Shown: in pieces, positions 35,367 to 48,553 of the stretch
Numbering within the stretch: the first letter of the stretch is position 1
Layout of the letters: every line of letters begins with the position of its first letter
Assembly (NCBI GenBank): GCA_958370785.1
Contig: CATXKN010000007.1
Coordinates: forward strand, 1 to 64,000
DNA from: an uncultured Collinsella sp.
Lineage (GTDB): Bacteria; Actinomycetota; Coriobacteriia; Coriobacteriales; Coriobacteriaceae
Direction of reading: 5' to 3'
DNA length: 64,000 nt
The notes under the pieces: model-generated
What the model was told of the DNA's origin: nothing
What the model saw: the letters and a program-made list of their open reading frames with translations, nothing else
Database searches by the model: none
Program-made: the position numbers and the translations under genes

Positions 35367-36383
35367 TTATAGCGAGTCTCTCTGGATCAGCTGCATGTGC
35401 ATCACGGAGGTGGTGGGCTCGGCGCCCTTGATCATGTCGAGCGCAATGTTGGCGGCCATGTGGCCTTCTTCGCGCAGGGGCTGGCGGACGGTCGTGAGCG
35501 CGGGGACGCAGCGCGTCGCAATCTCGTGATCGTCGAAGCCGACGACGGAAACGTCCGCCGGAACGGATAGGCCTGCCTCGTTGAGTGCGGTGATGACGCC
35601 AGCCGCGATACGGTCCGATCCGCAGAGCACGCCATCGAAAGCAATCTCGCGCGCGAGGATCTGGTGCATGGCCTGATAGCCGTCTCCGTTGTTCCAGCCG
35701 GTATAGATAACGTTTGCGTCTGGGAGGTCTTCGCCCAAGACGGCGCGGTAGCCGCGCAGGCGGTCGACAACGGCGGGGTTGTCTTGCGGTCCCAACACGG
35801 CGACGATATCTTTGCGCCCTCGCTCCTTCATAGCGAGCGCTGCAAAGCGTCCGCCCTCTTCGTCGTCAGAGTAGACCGTCGAGAACACATCGCGATAGGG
35901 GTGGCCCTCGAGCTGGCCGCACAACACGGTGGGTACGCCCAGCTCGCGCAGCACCTCGAGCAGCTCGCTGCCCTTGTAGGGGGAGACGTCGATCACGGCG
36001 TCGAACGAGCGGCGCTCAAAGTGCTCGCGTGCGCGGTTGCGCTCATGCGTAGAAGACGCTTGCAAGATAACGGGCAGATAGGACGACTCCGACAGTTCCT
36101 CGGTAATGCCGCTCAAAAACTCGCTATAGGTGGGGTCGCTGAAGAGTTCACTTAGGGGCTCGGTCACGAGCACGGCGATGATTTCCGTGCGCCCGACAGC
36201 GAGCGCTCGGCCACGAGCGTTGGGGACAAAATTGACTTCCTTGGCCGCCGCGCGGACGCGCTTTTTGGTTTCCTCGCTAATGCGGGGCGAATCGTTGAGA
36301 GCGCGCGATGCCGTGGAGCGCGACACGCCGGCAGCTGCGGCAACCTCGGCAAGCGTAGGTGCGGTGCGAACTGGTTGGGTCAT
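35367..36383 (-). CDS. LacI-family repressor, likely of the ebg operon
   Basis: 338 aa. The helix-turn-helix (TLAEVAAAAGVSRSTASRALND) is followed by the hinge NFVPNARGRALAVGRT and a periplasmic-binding-like sugar domain with VVGFDDHEIA and LTTVRQP near the end. It is divergent from ebgA; three identical CAACCGGTTG palindromes lie before ebgA and fit LacI-type operators. ATG 36383 has TCCAGGAGACGCC-type spacing on the minus strand. Confidence 0.92.
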   Translation of the reverse strand: MTQPVRTAPTLAEVAAAAGVSRSTASRALNDSPRISEETKKRVRAAAKEVNFVPNARGRALAVGRTEIIAVLVTEPLSELFSDPTYSEFLSGITEELSESSYLPVILQASSTHERNRAREHFERRSFDAVIDVSPYKGSELLEVLRELGVPTVLCGQLEGHPYRDVFSTVYSDDEEGGRFAALAMKERGRKDIVAVLGPQDNPAVVDRLRGYRAVLGEDLPDANVIYTGWNNGDGYQAMHQILAREIAFDGVLCGSDRIAAGVITALNEAGLSVPADVSVVGFDDHEIATRCVPALTTVRQPLREEGHMAANIALDMIKGAEPTTSVMHMQLIQRDSL

Positions 36384-39772
<3,389 letters not shown>

Positions 39773-39775
39773 GTC

Positions 39776-40231
39776 ATGCATGTCTTTAACTCGCGCGCCG
39801 ATTTCGACGCTCAGATGAAGTCCGTCAAGAAGTGGATGCGTACCGGACAGGCGCTCGACGGCGTTTCTGAACTGCAGCACGATGTGGCGTACTCCATCGG
39901 CGACTCGTTGGTGTACTGGTGGGTCTATGCCCGCGAGGCCGCAACCGCCGATCTGGTCGGTCACCGTCGCTACCATGCCGTGCTCGCTCCGCTCGACGGC
40001 GACCTGACCGTCGAGGTTGCCCCCAAGGCAGGCCTCACCTGCACCCGCGCTTACAGCGATATCGATGATCGCGAGCGCTTTGAGGGGGCGGGGGAGACCG
40101 TGACGATTCCCGCCGGCGGCGTTGCCGTCGTCGAGATCGACGAGGCTTACCGTGTTATCGCCGAGGCTTCGGATCCCTGCGTCGTGGTACTGCACGTGAC
40201 GGTCGAAGGTTATTCCTTCCCCAACAAGTAG
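39776..40231 (+). CDS. ebgC: EbgC-like beta-galactosidase small subunit
   Basis: 151 aa, DUF386/YhcH-YiaL fold. The pattern VAYSIGDSLVYW, GHRRYHAVLAPLDG, DDRERFEGAGETV and IDEAYRVIAEA with a terminal HVTVEGYSFPNK matches E. coli EbgC as I recall it. EbgC is required for full EbgA activity. ATG 39776 is preceded by AAGGAGGCATAAGTC at the end of ebgA, so the two are coupled. It lacks its own promoter. Confidence 0.9.
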   Translation: MHVFNSRADFDAQMKSVKKWMRTGQALDGVSELQHDVAYSIGDSLVYWWVYAREAATADLVGHRRYHAVLAPLDGDLTVEVAPKAGLTCTRAYSDIDDRERFEGAGETVTIPAGGVAVVEIDEAYRVIAEASDPCVVVLHVTVEGYSFPNK

Positions 40232-40262
40232 TATTCGTCCGTTTGGACGTTTGCTTCGCGCC

Positions 40263-40310
40263 GTTAAGGGGGATGGCTTTGTTGACTCCCTTTTCCCCAT
40301 TCCCCTTAGC
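40263..40310 (+). terminator. hairpin after ebgC
   Basis: TTAAGGGGGATGG and CCATTCCCCTTA pair with one mismatch around a long loop. There is no T run, so it may work by another route or as an attenuator before the permease gene. Confidence 0.45.
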
Positions 40311-40372
40311 AGGTGCGCCGTCCGCGATTGCACTTGCAGCTCGGACGGTTTTGGATGACATTTAATAGATGA

Positions 40373-41848
<1,476 letters not shown>

Positions 41849-41895
41849 CGGCTAGGATTAATCTACGGCTGTGGAATAAATCGATTCCCTTTCCT

Positions 41896-41926
41896 AAGGA
41901 GGGGCCTTACGAGGCCCCTCCTTTTG
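41896..41926 (+). terminator. terminator after the permease gene
   Basis: AAGGAGGGGCC/GGCCCCTCCTT with a 4-nt loop, followed by TTTTG. Confidence 0.92.
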
Positions 41927-41952
41927 TGTTTTGGGGCATGGTTTTGGACCCT

Positions 41953-42172
41953 GTGGGCAAAAAATGCCAAATATGAGTACTGCTGCAAAAGAGGTGGCAT
42001 ATTTTTCGGCCTGTTCTGAGCAAAAATGGGCTCAAAATCAATTTATCTAACCCCCTTTAAAGGACGTTTGACGGCTTTCAACCTCTTCGAATCGCTCAAA
42101 GTAGGCAATTTGCTCTCGATTTTGCTGCTACTAAATTGGTGACAGTACTCATATTTGCCACTTTTTGACCAC
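41953..42172. mobile_element. MITE-like element with 30-bp terminal inverted repeats
   Basis: The ends 41953-41982 and 42143-42172 pair at 27 of 30 positions, with the inner 15 bp (CAAATATGAGTACTG) perfect. The 160-bp interior is AT-rich compared with neighbours and has no ORF. No transposase is near. Flanking target duplication is not clear. Confidence 0.7.
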
Positions 42173-42209
42173 GAGGTGTTCAGAGGGGCTCTCGACAAGC
42201 ATCTAACGC

Positions 42210-42215
42210 TACAAT
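42210..42215 (+). promoter_or_regulatory. -10 element before ptsH
   Basis: TACAAT lies 55 bp before the HPr start, just outside the MITE-like element. A -35 is not evident. Confidence 0.4.
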
Positions 42216-42270
42216 AACTACCACATGGCTGGGTTTTGCCGGCCGAATGTGCGATGCCGCGGGAGGGGAC

Positions 42271-42519
42271 ATGGTCGAGTTTACAAAGACGATTAAAGAT
42301 CCGTTGGGATTGCATGCCCGCCCGGTTGCGCTGCTTTATGACATTATCGCCAAGCATCGTAGTGACGTGTCGGTCAGCATTGGCGACCGCCATACCGACG
42401 GTCGCGATGTCATGGGACTCATGGCTCTCTACGGCGAGTGCGGCGAGGACATCATCTTCCGCGTTTCAGGCGTAGACGAGGCTTCCTGCGTTACGTCGAT
42501 CAGAAACCTCTCGCTCTGA
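42271..42519 (+). CDS. ptsH: HPr-family phosphocarrier protein with Asp at position 46
   Basis: 82 aa PTS phosphocarrier. His15 is in the intact site GLHARPVALL. Aligned with B. subtilis HPr without gaps, the regulatory Ser46 falls on Asp in GRDVMGLMAL, where KSIMGVMSL is usual. ATG 42271 has GGGAGGGGAC upstream. It stands alone, without ptsI. Confidence 0.9.
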   Translation: MVEFTKTIKDPLGLHARPVALLYDIIAKHRSDVSVSIGDRHTDGRDVMGLMALYGECGEDIIFRVSGVDEASCVTSIRNLSL

Positions 42520-42525
42520 GCATGA

Positions 42526-42566
42526 CAGGGCGCGGCAAAGGACAGCCCTTTGCCGCGCCTTTTTGT
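42526..42566 (+). terminator. ptsH terminator
   Basis: GGCGCGGCAAAGG and CCTTTGCCGCGCC form a long stem followed by TTTTT. Confidence 0.95.
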
Positions 42567-42611
42567 TTCGTATAGGAAACTTTTTCGAAAACTGATTAGA
42601 GACCCTTTCCA

Positions 42612-42665
42612 AAAAGTTAACCACGTGCTAGTTTACTAAAGCGAACATAGACGTTGTTAACTTTT
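42612..42665. promoter_or_regulatory. paired sites upstream of feoA, candidate iron-regulator region
   Basis: AAAAGTTAAC (42612-42621) and GTTAACTTTT (42656-42665) are perfect inverted copies 34 bp apart. Between them lies the near-palindrome TAGTTTACTA. The half-site AGTTA recurs before feoB (43240-43259). A DtxR/IdeR- or Fur-type regulator is suspected from the feo context. Confidence 0.5.
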
Positions 42666-42707
42666 AACGCGTCGATGTTGAGGACGAACTGACGTTAGGA
42701 GCAACTC

Positions 42708-42950
42708 ATGTCTTGCGGACCGCAGATGCCGGCCATGCCGCTTTCGATGGTAAAAGCGGGCGAAACCGTGCGCGTGTCTCGTGTAAAGGGCAATGAGGAC
42801 ATGAAACACCACCTCAAGGACCTCGGCTTTGTCGAGGGCAACGAAATCCACGTGGTGAGCTCGAGTGGTGCCAATATCATCGTCACGGTGCTGGGCGCAC
42901 GCTTTGGCATCGATTCCAAGGTTGCCATGCACATCATGACCGTCGGTTAG
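42708..42950 (+). CDS. feoA: FeoA-domain protein 1
   Basis: 80 aa SH3-like FeoA, which helps FeoB take up Fe(II). Typical pieces are VKAGETVRVSRVKGNEDMKHHLKDLGFVEGNEI and VTVLGARFGIDSKVAMHIMT. The N-terminus adds MSCGPQMPAMPL, which carries one Cys. ATG 42708 has TAGGAGCAACTC upstream. First gene of feoA-feoA-feoB. Confidence 0.92.
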   Translation: MSCGPQMPAMPLSMVKAGETVRVSRVKGNEDMKHHLKDLGFVEGNEIHVVSSSGANIIVTVLGARFGIDSKVAMHIMTVG

Positions 42951-42989
42951 TCAGCAGCATTTCATAAAAACCGAAAGGGGGACAAGAGG

Positions 42990-43211
42990 ATGAAGACGTT
43001 GGGTGACGTTAAGGTGGGCGAGAGCTCTACCATCGTCAAGCTTCACGGTGAGGGTGCGCTTCGCCGCCACCTTATGGACCTGGGGCTCATCAAGGGCACT
43101 TCGTTCAAGGTCGTGAAGGTTGCACCGCTCGGTGATCCGGTCGAGATCAACGTGCGCGGCTACGAGCTTTCCATCCGCAAGGAGGAGGCGGCCGTCGTCG
43201 AGGTCCAGTAA
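42990..43211 (+). CDS. feoA: FeoA-domain protein 2
   Basis: 73 aa. It is a second FeoA (LGDVKVGESSTIVKLHGEG, RRHLMDLGLIKGTSFKVV, PVEINVRGYELSIRKEEA). It is closer to common FeoA than the first copy. ATG 42990 follows AAAGGGGGACAAGAGG. Two FeoA proteins next to one FeoB occur in many anaerobic Firmicutes and Actinobacteria; they may bind different parts of FeoB. Confidence 0.92.
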   Translation: MKTLGDVKVGESSTIVKLHGEGALRRHLMDLGLIKGTSFKVVKVAPLGDPVEINVRGYELSIRKEEAAVVEVQ

Positions 43212-43239
43212 GGGCTCGCGGCGTGTATTTCTGCAGGTA

Positions 43240-43259
43240 AAGTTAGGTATTTCTAACTT
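43240..43259. promoter_or_regulatory. inverted repeat in the feoA2-feoB gap
   Basis: AAGTTAG and CTAACTT are separated by 6 nt and share the AGTTA half-site with the sites before feoA. An extra regulated promoter for feoB is possible. Confidence 0.45.
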
Positions 43260-43334
43260 AATGCAGCAACTTTGAAGCACATTATCCAGCCCGCGCGGAG
43301 AAAGCAGCGCGGGCACACAAGGAAGAAGGATTGA

Positions 43335-45662
43335 ATGGCGGATTCTCAGATCCATGTCGCGCTGGCGGGTAACCCCAACTGCGGCAAGACCACGCTTTTC
43401 AACCTGATCACCGGCGCCAACGGCTACGTTGGCAACTGGCCCGGCGTCACGGTTGAGAAAAAGGAGGCCAAGCTCCTAAGCGACAAGAACGTTACCATCA
43501 CGGACCTCCCCGGCATCTACTCGCTTTCCCCCTACAGCCCCGAGGAGCAATGCTCGCGCGATTATCTCATGAGCGGCGAGCCCGATGTCGTCGTTCAGGT
43601 GGTCGATGCCACCAACCTGGAGCGCAATCTATACCTGGCACTTCAGGTCATCGAGACCGGCCTGCCTGTGGTCGTTGCCCTCAACATGGCCGATCTGGTC
43701 GAGAAGAATGGCGACAAGATCGACACCGACAAGCTCTCCAAGAAGCTTGGTTGTCCGGTCATGATGATCTCGGCTCTTAAGAACAAGGGCATCAAGGAGC
43801 TCTTCGAGCAGGTCAAAAAGTCCGCTGCTTCTAAGGGTCAGGTGCCGGAGCACAAGTTCGATTCCTCCATCGAGGACGTTCTGACGCACATCGAGAACAA
43901 CCTTCCGGCGAGCGTTCCCGCCAACAAGCGTCGCTACTACGCCGTCAAGCTGTTCGAGCGTGATGCAGACGCCTGTAAACTCATCAACCTCACTAAGGAG
44001 AAGGCTGCTCGCGTGGAGGAGCTGGTCGCCCGGTGCGAGCAGGACTGCGACGACGATGCCGAGTCCATCATCACCGGTGAGCGCTATGGCGTCATTGCCC
44101 ACATCATCGACGAGTGCATGACCAAGGCTCCGGCAAAGATGAGTACCTCCGAGAAGATCGACCGCGTGGTTACCAACCGTATTCTGGGCCTGCCGATCTT
44201 TGTGGTCATCATGTTCTGCGTGTACTACATCGCCGTTTCCACCCTGGGCGGCACGGTGACCGACTTCACCAACGACCAGCTCTTCGGTACCGACGGCTGG
44301 TATGTGCTCGGCCAGGGCCGCGACGCCTACGATGCGGCCGTCGATGCTGCGGGCGATAACGCCGATTCGGTTGATCCGGCGGAGTATGGCCCCTATGTCC
44401 CCGGCATCACCACCGTGGTGCACGATGCCCTCGTGGCAGGCGGCACCGAGGACGGTGGCCTGGTCGATTCGCTGGTCTGCGACGGCATCGTCGGCGGTTT
44501 GGGTGCCATCTTCGGCTTTGTACCGCAGATGTTCCTGCTGTTCGTCATGCTGTCCTTCCTGGAGGACTGCGGCTATATGGCCCGCGTCGCCTTCATCATG
44601 GACCGCGTGTTTCGCCGCTTTGGCCTGTCCGGTAAGTCCTTTATCCCCATGCTCGTGTCCTCGGGCTGCGGCGTCCCCGGCGTCATGGCCACCAAGACCA
44701 TCGAGAACGAGAAGGACCGCCGCATGACGGTCATGACCACCACGTTCATTCCCTGTGGCGCCAAGCTGCCGATCATCGCCCTGCTCATGGGCTCCATCAT
44801 CGGCGATTCTTCCACCACCGCCGCGTGGATTAGCCCGCTCTTCTACTTCCTGGGTGTCTTTGCCGTTATCGCCTCGGGCCTCATGCTCAAGAAGACCAAG
44901 CTCTTTGCCGGCCGCCCGACGCCGTTCGTTATGGAGCTTCCTGCCTACCACTTCCCGGCGATCCGCTCTTGGGCGCTGCACGTGTGGGAGCGCTGCTGGG
45001 CCTTTATCAAGAAGGCCGGCACGGTCATCTTTGCCTCCACTGTCGTGGTTTGGTTCCTGTCCAACTTTGGTAGCTACAACGGTTCCTTTGGCTTCTTGCC
45101 TGCGATGGACGGCATCCCCGAGGAGTTTATGGACTACTCCGTGCTTGCCATGCTCGGCAACCTGGTCGCTTGGATCTTCGCCCCGCTCGGCTTTAGCACC
45201 TGGCAGGCTACCGCGCTGACCGTCTCTGGCCTTGTCGCTAAGGAGAACGTCGTCGCCACTGCCGGTTCGCTGCTGTCCGTGGCCGACGCCGCCGAGACCG
45301 ACCCGAGCCTGTGGACCGCATTTGCCGGCATGTTCCCGACCATGGGCGCTTGCGTGGCCTTTGGTGCCTTCAACCTGCTGTGCGCTCCGTGCTTCGCCGC
45401 CATGGGTACCATCCGCAACCAGATGGACTCGGGCAAGTGGACCGCGATCGCCATCGGCTACGAGTGCGCCTTCGCTTGGGTCATCGGCCTGTTTATCAAC
45501 CAGTTCTACAACCTGCTTGTTCTTGGGCAGTTTGGTATCTGGACGATTGTGGCCATCGTGCTGCTGGTTGCGATGCTCTTCCAGATCTTCCGTCCCATGC
45601 CCAAACATGCATGGACCGATGAGGACGAGACCAACGCTGCTTCTGCCGCAGTTTCCGCTTAA
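43335..45662 (+). CDS. feoB: ferrous iron transporter FeoB
   Basis: 775 aa. The N-terminal G domain has G1 GNPNCGKTTLFN, G2 GVTVEKKE, G3 DLPGIYSLS and G4 NMAD. A helical spacer (about 165-270) is followed by a membrane part with two Gate repeats, CGVPGVMATKTIENEKDRR and FIPCGAKLPI, and about eight TM segments. An insert of about 55 residues after the first TM (LFGTDGWYVLGQGRDAYDAAVD onwards, near 320-370) is extracytoplasmic. It imports Fe(II) with GTP hydrolysis. ATG 43335 has AAGGAAGAAGG upstream. Confidence 0.96.
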   Translation: MADSQIHVALAGNPNCGKTTLFNLITGANGYVGNWPGVTVEKKEAKLLSDKNVTITDLPGIYSLSPYSPEEQCSRDYLMSGEPDVVVQVVDATNLERNLYLALQVIETGLPVVVALNMADLVEKNGDKIDTDKLSKKLGCPVMMISALKNKGIKELFEQVKKSAASKGQVPEHKFDSSIEDVLTHIENNLPASVPANKRRYYAVKLFERDADACKLINLTKEKAARVEELVARCEQDCDDDAESIITGERYGVIAHIIDECMTKAPAKMSTSEKIDRVVTNRILGLPIFVVIMFCVYYIAVSTLGGTVTDFTNDQLFGTDGWYVLGQGRDAYDAAVDAAGDNADSVDPAEYGPYVPGITTVVHDALVAGGTEDGGLVDSLVCDGIVGGLGAIFGFVPQMFLLFVMLSFLEDCGYMARVAFIMDRVFRRFGLSGKSFIPMLVSSGCGVPGVMATKTIENEKDRRMTVMTTTFIPCGAKLPIIALLMGSIIGDSSTTAAWISPLFYFLGVFAVIASGLMLKKTKLFAGRPTPFVMELPAYHFPAIRSWALHVWERCWAFIKKAGTVIFASTVVVWFLSNFGSYNGSFGFLPAMDGIPEEFMDYSVLAMLGNLVAWIFAPLGFSTWQATALTVSGLVAKENVVATAGSLLSVADAAETDPSLWTAFAGMFPTMGACVAFGAFNLLCAPCFAAMGTIRNQMDSGKWTAIAIGYECAFAWVIGLFINQFYNLLVLGQFGIWTIVAIVLLVAMLFQIFRPMPKHAWTDEDETNAASAAVSA

Positions 45663-45691
45663 GTCCGAATAAGGATTAACCCCTTTCCACG

Positions 45692-45726
45692 AGCCCGGGT
45701 GTCCCAGCGACACTCGGGCTTTTTGG
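45692..45726 (+). terminator. feoB terminator
   Basis: AGCCCGGGTGTC and GACACTCGGGCT pair (one G-U) and are followed by TTTTT. Confidence 0.93.
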
Positions 45727-45836
45727 TGGGGGAGATATGGCGTTTGCGCAGATAAAACCGACCAAAATAAACCGTCCCTATTTGGTAGGTGGAGAATGGG
45801 GTAAAGTAAGTGATGGTTAACTAGAGGAGGCTTGCT

Positions 45837-46037
45837 ATGGCACCTATCGATATTGTTGTTCTGGCTGTAATCGGTATTGCGTTTGTCGCCGTGTGCGTGC
45901 GCATCTATCGCAAGGGCACCTGTGCCGACTGTGCTCAGGGTGGCGTTTGCACCGGGCATTGCTCCAACAAAAAGACCTGTGCTGCGCTTAAGGGCGTAGA
46001 CAAAATCGCCGAAGACTTGGGCCGCGGTATTCATTAG
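45837..46037 (+). CDS. FeoB-associated Cys-rich membrane peptide
   Basis: 66 aa with one N-terminal TM (IDIVVLAVIGIAFVAVCV), a basic stretch RIYRKG and then a Cys cluster CADCAQGGVCTGHCSNKKTC. This matches the small Cys-rich family often found behind feoB and thought to handle iron or an Fe-S cluster. ATG 45837 has GAGGAGG 8 nt upstream. It is separated from feoB by a terminator and so has its own promoter. Confidence 0.85.
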   Translation: MAPIDIVVLAVIGIAFVAVCVRIYRKGTCADCAQGGVCTGHCSNKKTCAALKGVDKIAEDLGRGIH

Positions 46038-46070
46038 CCGACCGGCGTTTGGGTATGTTTGACTGCGGAT

Positions 46071-46111
46071 GCGGCAGTTGCTGATACGATAAGTACGTTA
46101 GCAACTGCCGC
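46071..46111. promoter_or_regulatory. 12-bp perfect inverted repeat before the OYE gene
   Basis: GCGGCAGTTGCT and AGCAACTGCCGC flank 17 nt and end 28 bp before the start codon. TTGACT at 46059-46064 lies just upstream. Without a T tract, an operator or a leader hairpin is likelier than a terminator. Confidence 0.55.
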
Positions 46112-46139
46112 CGAGCGGCTTAAACGAAAGGAAGCCTGT

Positions 46140-48089
46140 ATGGAGTCATCCGCCTACCCGATGCTCTTTAGTCCGATCAAGGTCGGTACGACCGAGGTCA
46201 AGAACCGCGTCTTTATGCCGCCGGTGTCCACGAACCTGGCCGATCATGGCTATGTGACCGACGACTTGGTCGACCACTACCGCGCCCGCGCCAAGGGTGG
46301 TGTGGGCCTCATCATCACCGAGGTCGTGACGGTCGAGCCCACCTATACCTATCTGCCGGGCGACATGTGCTGCTACGACGACACGTTCATCCCCGGCTGG
46401 GAAAAGCTCGCCGCCGCCGTGCATGAGTACGGCTGCAAGATTATGCCGCAGCTCTTCCACCCCGCCTACATGGCCTTCAACATTCCGGGCACGCCGCGCT
46501 TGATCGCTCCGTCCTTTGTGGGCCCGTCCTATGCCCGCGAGGCGCCGCGCCCCATCACGGTCGATGAGATTCACGAGCTCACGCATCAGTTTGGCGACGC
46601 TGCCGTGCGTATGCAGAAGGCCGGTGTCGATGGCGTCGAGGTCCACGCAGCGCACGCCCACGGCATGCTCGGTGGTTTTTTGACCCCGCTCTACAACAAG
46701 CGTACCGATGGGTACGGTGGCTCGCTCGACGCCCGCATGCGCTTCCTGCTCGAGGTCATCGCCGAGATTCGCGAGCGCTGCGGCAAGGACTTTATCATCG
46801 ACGTCCGTATTTCGGGCGATGAGTACACCGATGGCGGCCTGACCCTCAACGACATGATCTACGTCTCACGTCGCCTGGAGAAGGCCGGCGTCGACATGAT
46901 TCATGTGTCGGGCGGCACCACCATCAAGCGCGGCTCCGCGATTCCCGCCGCCGGTACCCAGCAGGCGTCGCACGCCGCCTGCTCGCGTGAGATTAAGAAG
47001 CACGTCAACATTCCCGTCGCCACCGTCGGCCGCATCAACGAGGCCTGGATCGCCGAGGAGCTGATCGAGGACGGTGCCGCCGACATCTGCATGATGGGCC
47101 GCGCCAATCTGTGCGATGCCGAGTTCTGCAACAAGGCCGCTGCCGGCAACGCCGACGACATCCGCCCCTGCATCGGCTGCCTGCGCTGCCTGAACGGCAT
47201 CATGTTCGGCAAGCGCATCTCCTGCACCGTCAACCCGGACGTGGAGCGCGACGAGGCTGGCTACGAGCCTGCCGCCGAGGCTAAGAACGTGCTCGTTGTG
47301 GGCGCTGGTCCTGCGGGTATGGAGGCTGCCTACATTGCCGCCAAGCGCGGACACAACGTGGTGCTCGTTGACAAGCAGGATGAGCCGGGTGGCGAGATGC
47401 GTATCGCGGCCGTGCCGCCGGCAAAGCAGGAACTCACCCGCGTGATCAAATATCAGTATCGCCGTCTTGCTGAGGCGGGCGTGAAGTGCGTATTTGGCAC
47501 CGAGCTTACTGCCGAGGACATTCAGCGTGACTACGCGGGCTACGAGGTTGTCCTGGCTTATGGCGCCGAGCCCATCGCTCCGGCCTTCATGCAGGGCTTT
47601 AAGCAGGTTATGACGGCCGACGACCTGCTGGGCGGCAAGGCTTTCCCGGGCAAGAAGATCGTCATCGTCGGCGGCGGCACCGTCGGCTGCGAGACGGCCG
47701 ATTACCTGGCCCCGTTGGTCAATGACCTCTCGCCGGCCAATCGCGATGTCACCGTCATCGAGATGACCAAGACGCTCGCCGCCAACGAGGGTGGTGCCGG
47801 TCGCGCGGTGCTTATCACGCGCATGCTCTCCAAGGGCGTTCATGTGCTGACCGAGGCCAAGGTGACCGAAATCACAGAGGACACCATCAGCTACGAGAAG
47901 GACGGCGAGGTCCACACCATCGCCGGTGCCGATACGCTGGTGCTTGCCATGGGCTATCGTCCCAATACCAAGCTGGCCGACGACCTGGTTGCAGCTGGCA
48001 TTGCTGTCCACGTGCTGGGCGATGCCCAGAAGTGTGGCAACATCCGCGATGCCATCGGCGATGGCTATAAGGTTGCCTGCGAGCTCTAG
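46140..48089 (+). CDS. old-yellow-enzyme-family FMN/FAD/4Fe-4S oxidoreductase
   Basis: 649 aa, in the group of 2,4-dienoyl-CoA reductase, enoate reductases and bile-acid BaiCD/BaiH. The N-terminal FMN TIM barrel (1-340) has PMLFSPIKVGTTEVKNRVFMPP-like start pieces and HAAHAHGMLGGFLTPLYNKRTD. The Fe-S site is CIGCLRCLNG with a fourth Cys in RISC. The C-terminal FAD/NAD domains have VVGAGPAGMEAAYIAAKRGH and IVGGGTVGCETADYLA. It reduces activated C=C bonds, substrate unknown. ATG 46140 has GAAAGGAAGCC upstream. Confidence 0.92.
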   Translation: MESSAYPMLFSPIKVGTTEVKNRVFMPPVSTNLADHGYVTDDLVDHYRARAKGGVGLIITEVVTVEPTYTYLPGDMCCYDDTFIPGWEKLAAAVHEYGCKIMPQLFHPAYMAFNIPGTPRLIAPSFVGPSYAREAPRPITVDEIHELTHQFGDAAVRMQKAGVDGVEVHAAHAHGMLGGFLTPLYNKRTDGYGGSLDARMRFLLEVIAEIRERCGKDFIIDVRISGDEYTDGGLTLNDMIYVSRRLEKAGVDMIHVSGGTTIKRGSAIPAAGTQQASHAACSREIKKHVNIPVATVGRINEAWIAEELIEDGAADICMMGRANLCDAEFCNKAAAGNADDIRPCIGCLRCLNGIMFGKRISCTVNPDVERDEAGYEPAAEAKNVLVVGAGPAGMEAAYIAAKRGHNVVLVDKQDEPGGEMRIAAVPPAKQELTRVIKYQYRRLAEAGVKCVFGTELTAEDIQRDYAGYEVVLAYGAEPIAPAFMQGFKQVMTADDLLGGKAFPGKKIVIVGGGTVGCETADYLAPLVNDLSPANRDVTVIEMTKTLAANEGGAGRAVLITRMLSKGVHVLTEAKVTEITEDTISYEKDGEVHTIAGADTLVLAMGYRPNTKLADDLVAAGIAVHVLGDAQKCGNIRDAIGDGYKVACEL

Positions 48090-48120
48090 TCAACCCCTTT
48101 GCACCAATCGATTGCAAAAA

Positions 48121-48158
48121 GCGGCGGCTGCCCTGTGTGTTGGGCAGCCGCCGCCTGC
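48121..48158. terminator. strong hairpin between convergent genes
   Basis: GCGGCGGCTGCCC and GGGCAGCCGCCGC, 13 bp perfect with an 8-nt loop, with TTTT on the plus side. It can end both the OYE gene and the opposite FCD relic. Confidence 0.85.
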
Positions 48159-48188
48159 GTTTTGCCAAAGAAAGATTATTGTCGGGCC

Positions 48189-48553
48189 CTAAATGCCTTT
48201 TGCTTCTGCTCCCTCCGCAATCATGTTGCGGTTATACACCAGGTGCAGATACATCGCGTCGTGCGCGGCGGTGGGATTGCGCGAGGCGATGGCGTCGGCC
48301 ACATCGCGGTGCATGCGGATAGTTTCCTCGACGAGCTTTTTGCCGGTCACGTCGATAAAGAGGGGGACGGATGCCTTGAACACGCCCATCAGGCGGGGAA
48401 CGACGAGGTTTCCGGAGCTCTCGGCAATGGCATTGTGGAACGCGGTGTCGGCGGCGGAGTAATCCTCACCGGCCTCGGCCAGGCGCTCGGATTCGTCGCA
48501 GAGCTCTTTGATACAGACGACCTGGTCGTTGGTTGCGTGCTCGGCCGCCATGC
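48189..48553 (-). pseudogene. FCD-domain remnant of a GntR/FadR-family regulator
   Basis: Only the ligand-binding FCD part is left: ARMAAEHATNDQVV, then YSAADTAFHNAIAESSGN, VTGKKLVEETIRMHRDVADAI and DAMYLHLVYN, which include the metal-binding His pattern. The N-terminal winged helix is missing; upstream of about 48553 the frame runs antisense through a GntP fragment. A deletion joined the two genes. Confidence 0.75.

Noticed and set aside
43629..46034. 801-residue antisense frame opposite feoB
   Set aside because: FeoB on the plus strand has all G-domain and Gate motifs; the antisense frame even crosses the feoB terminator and the next gene.
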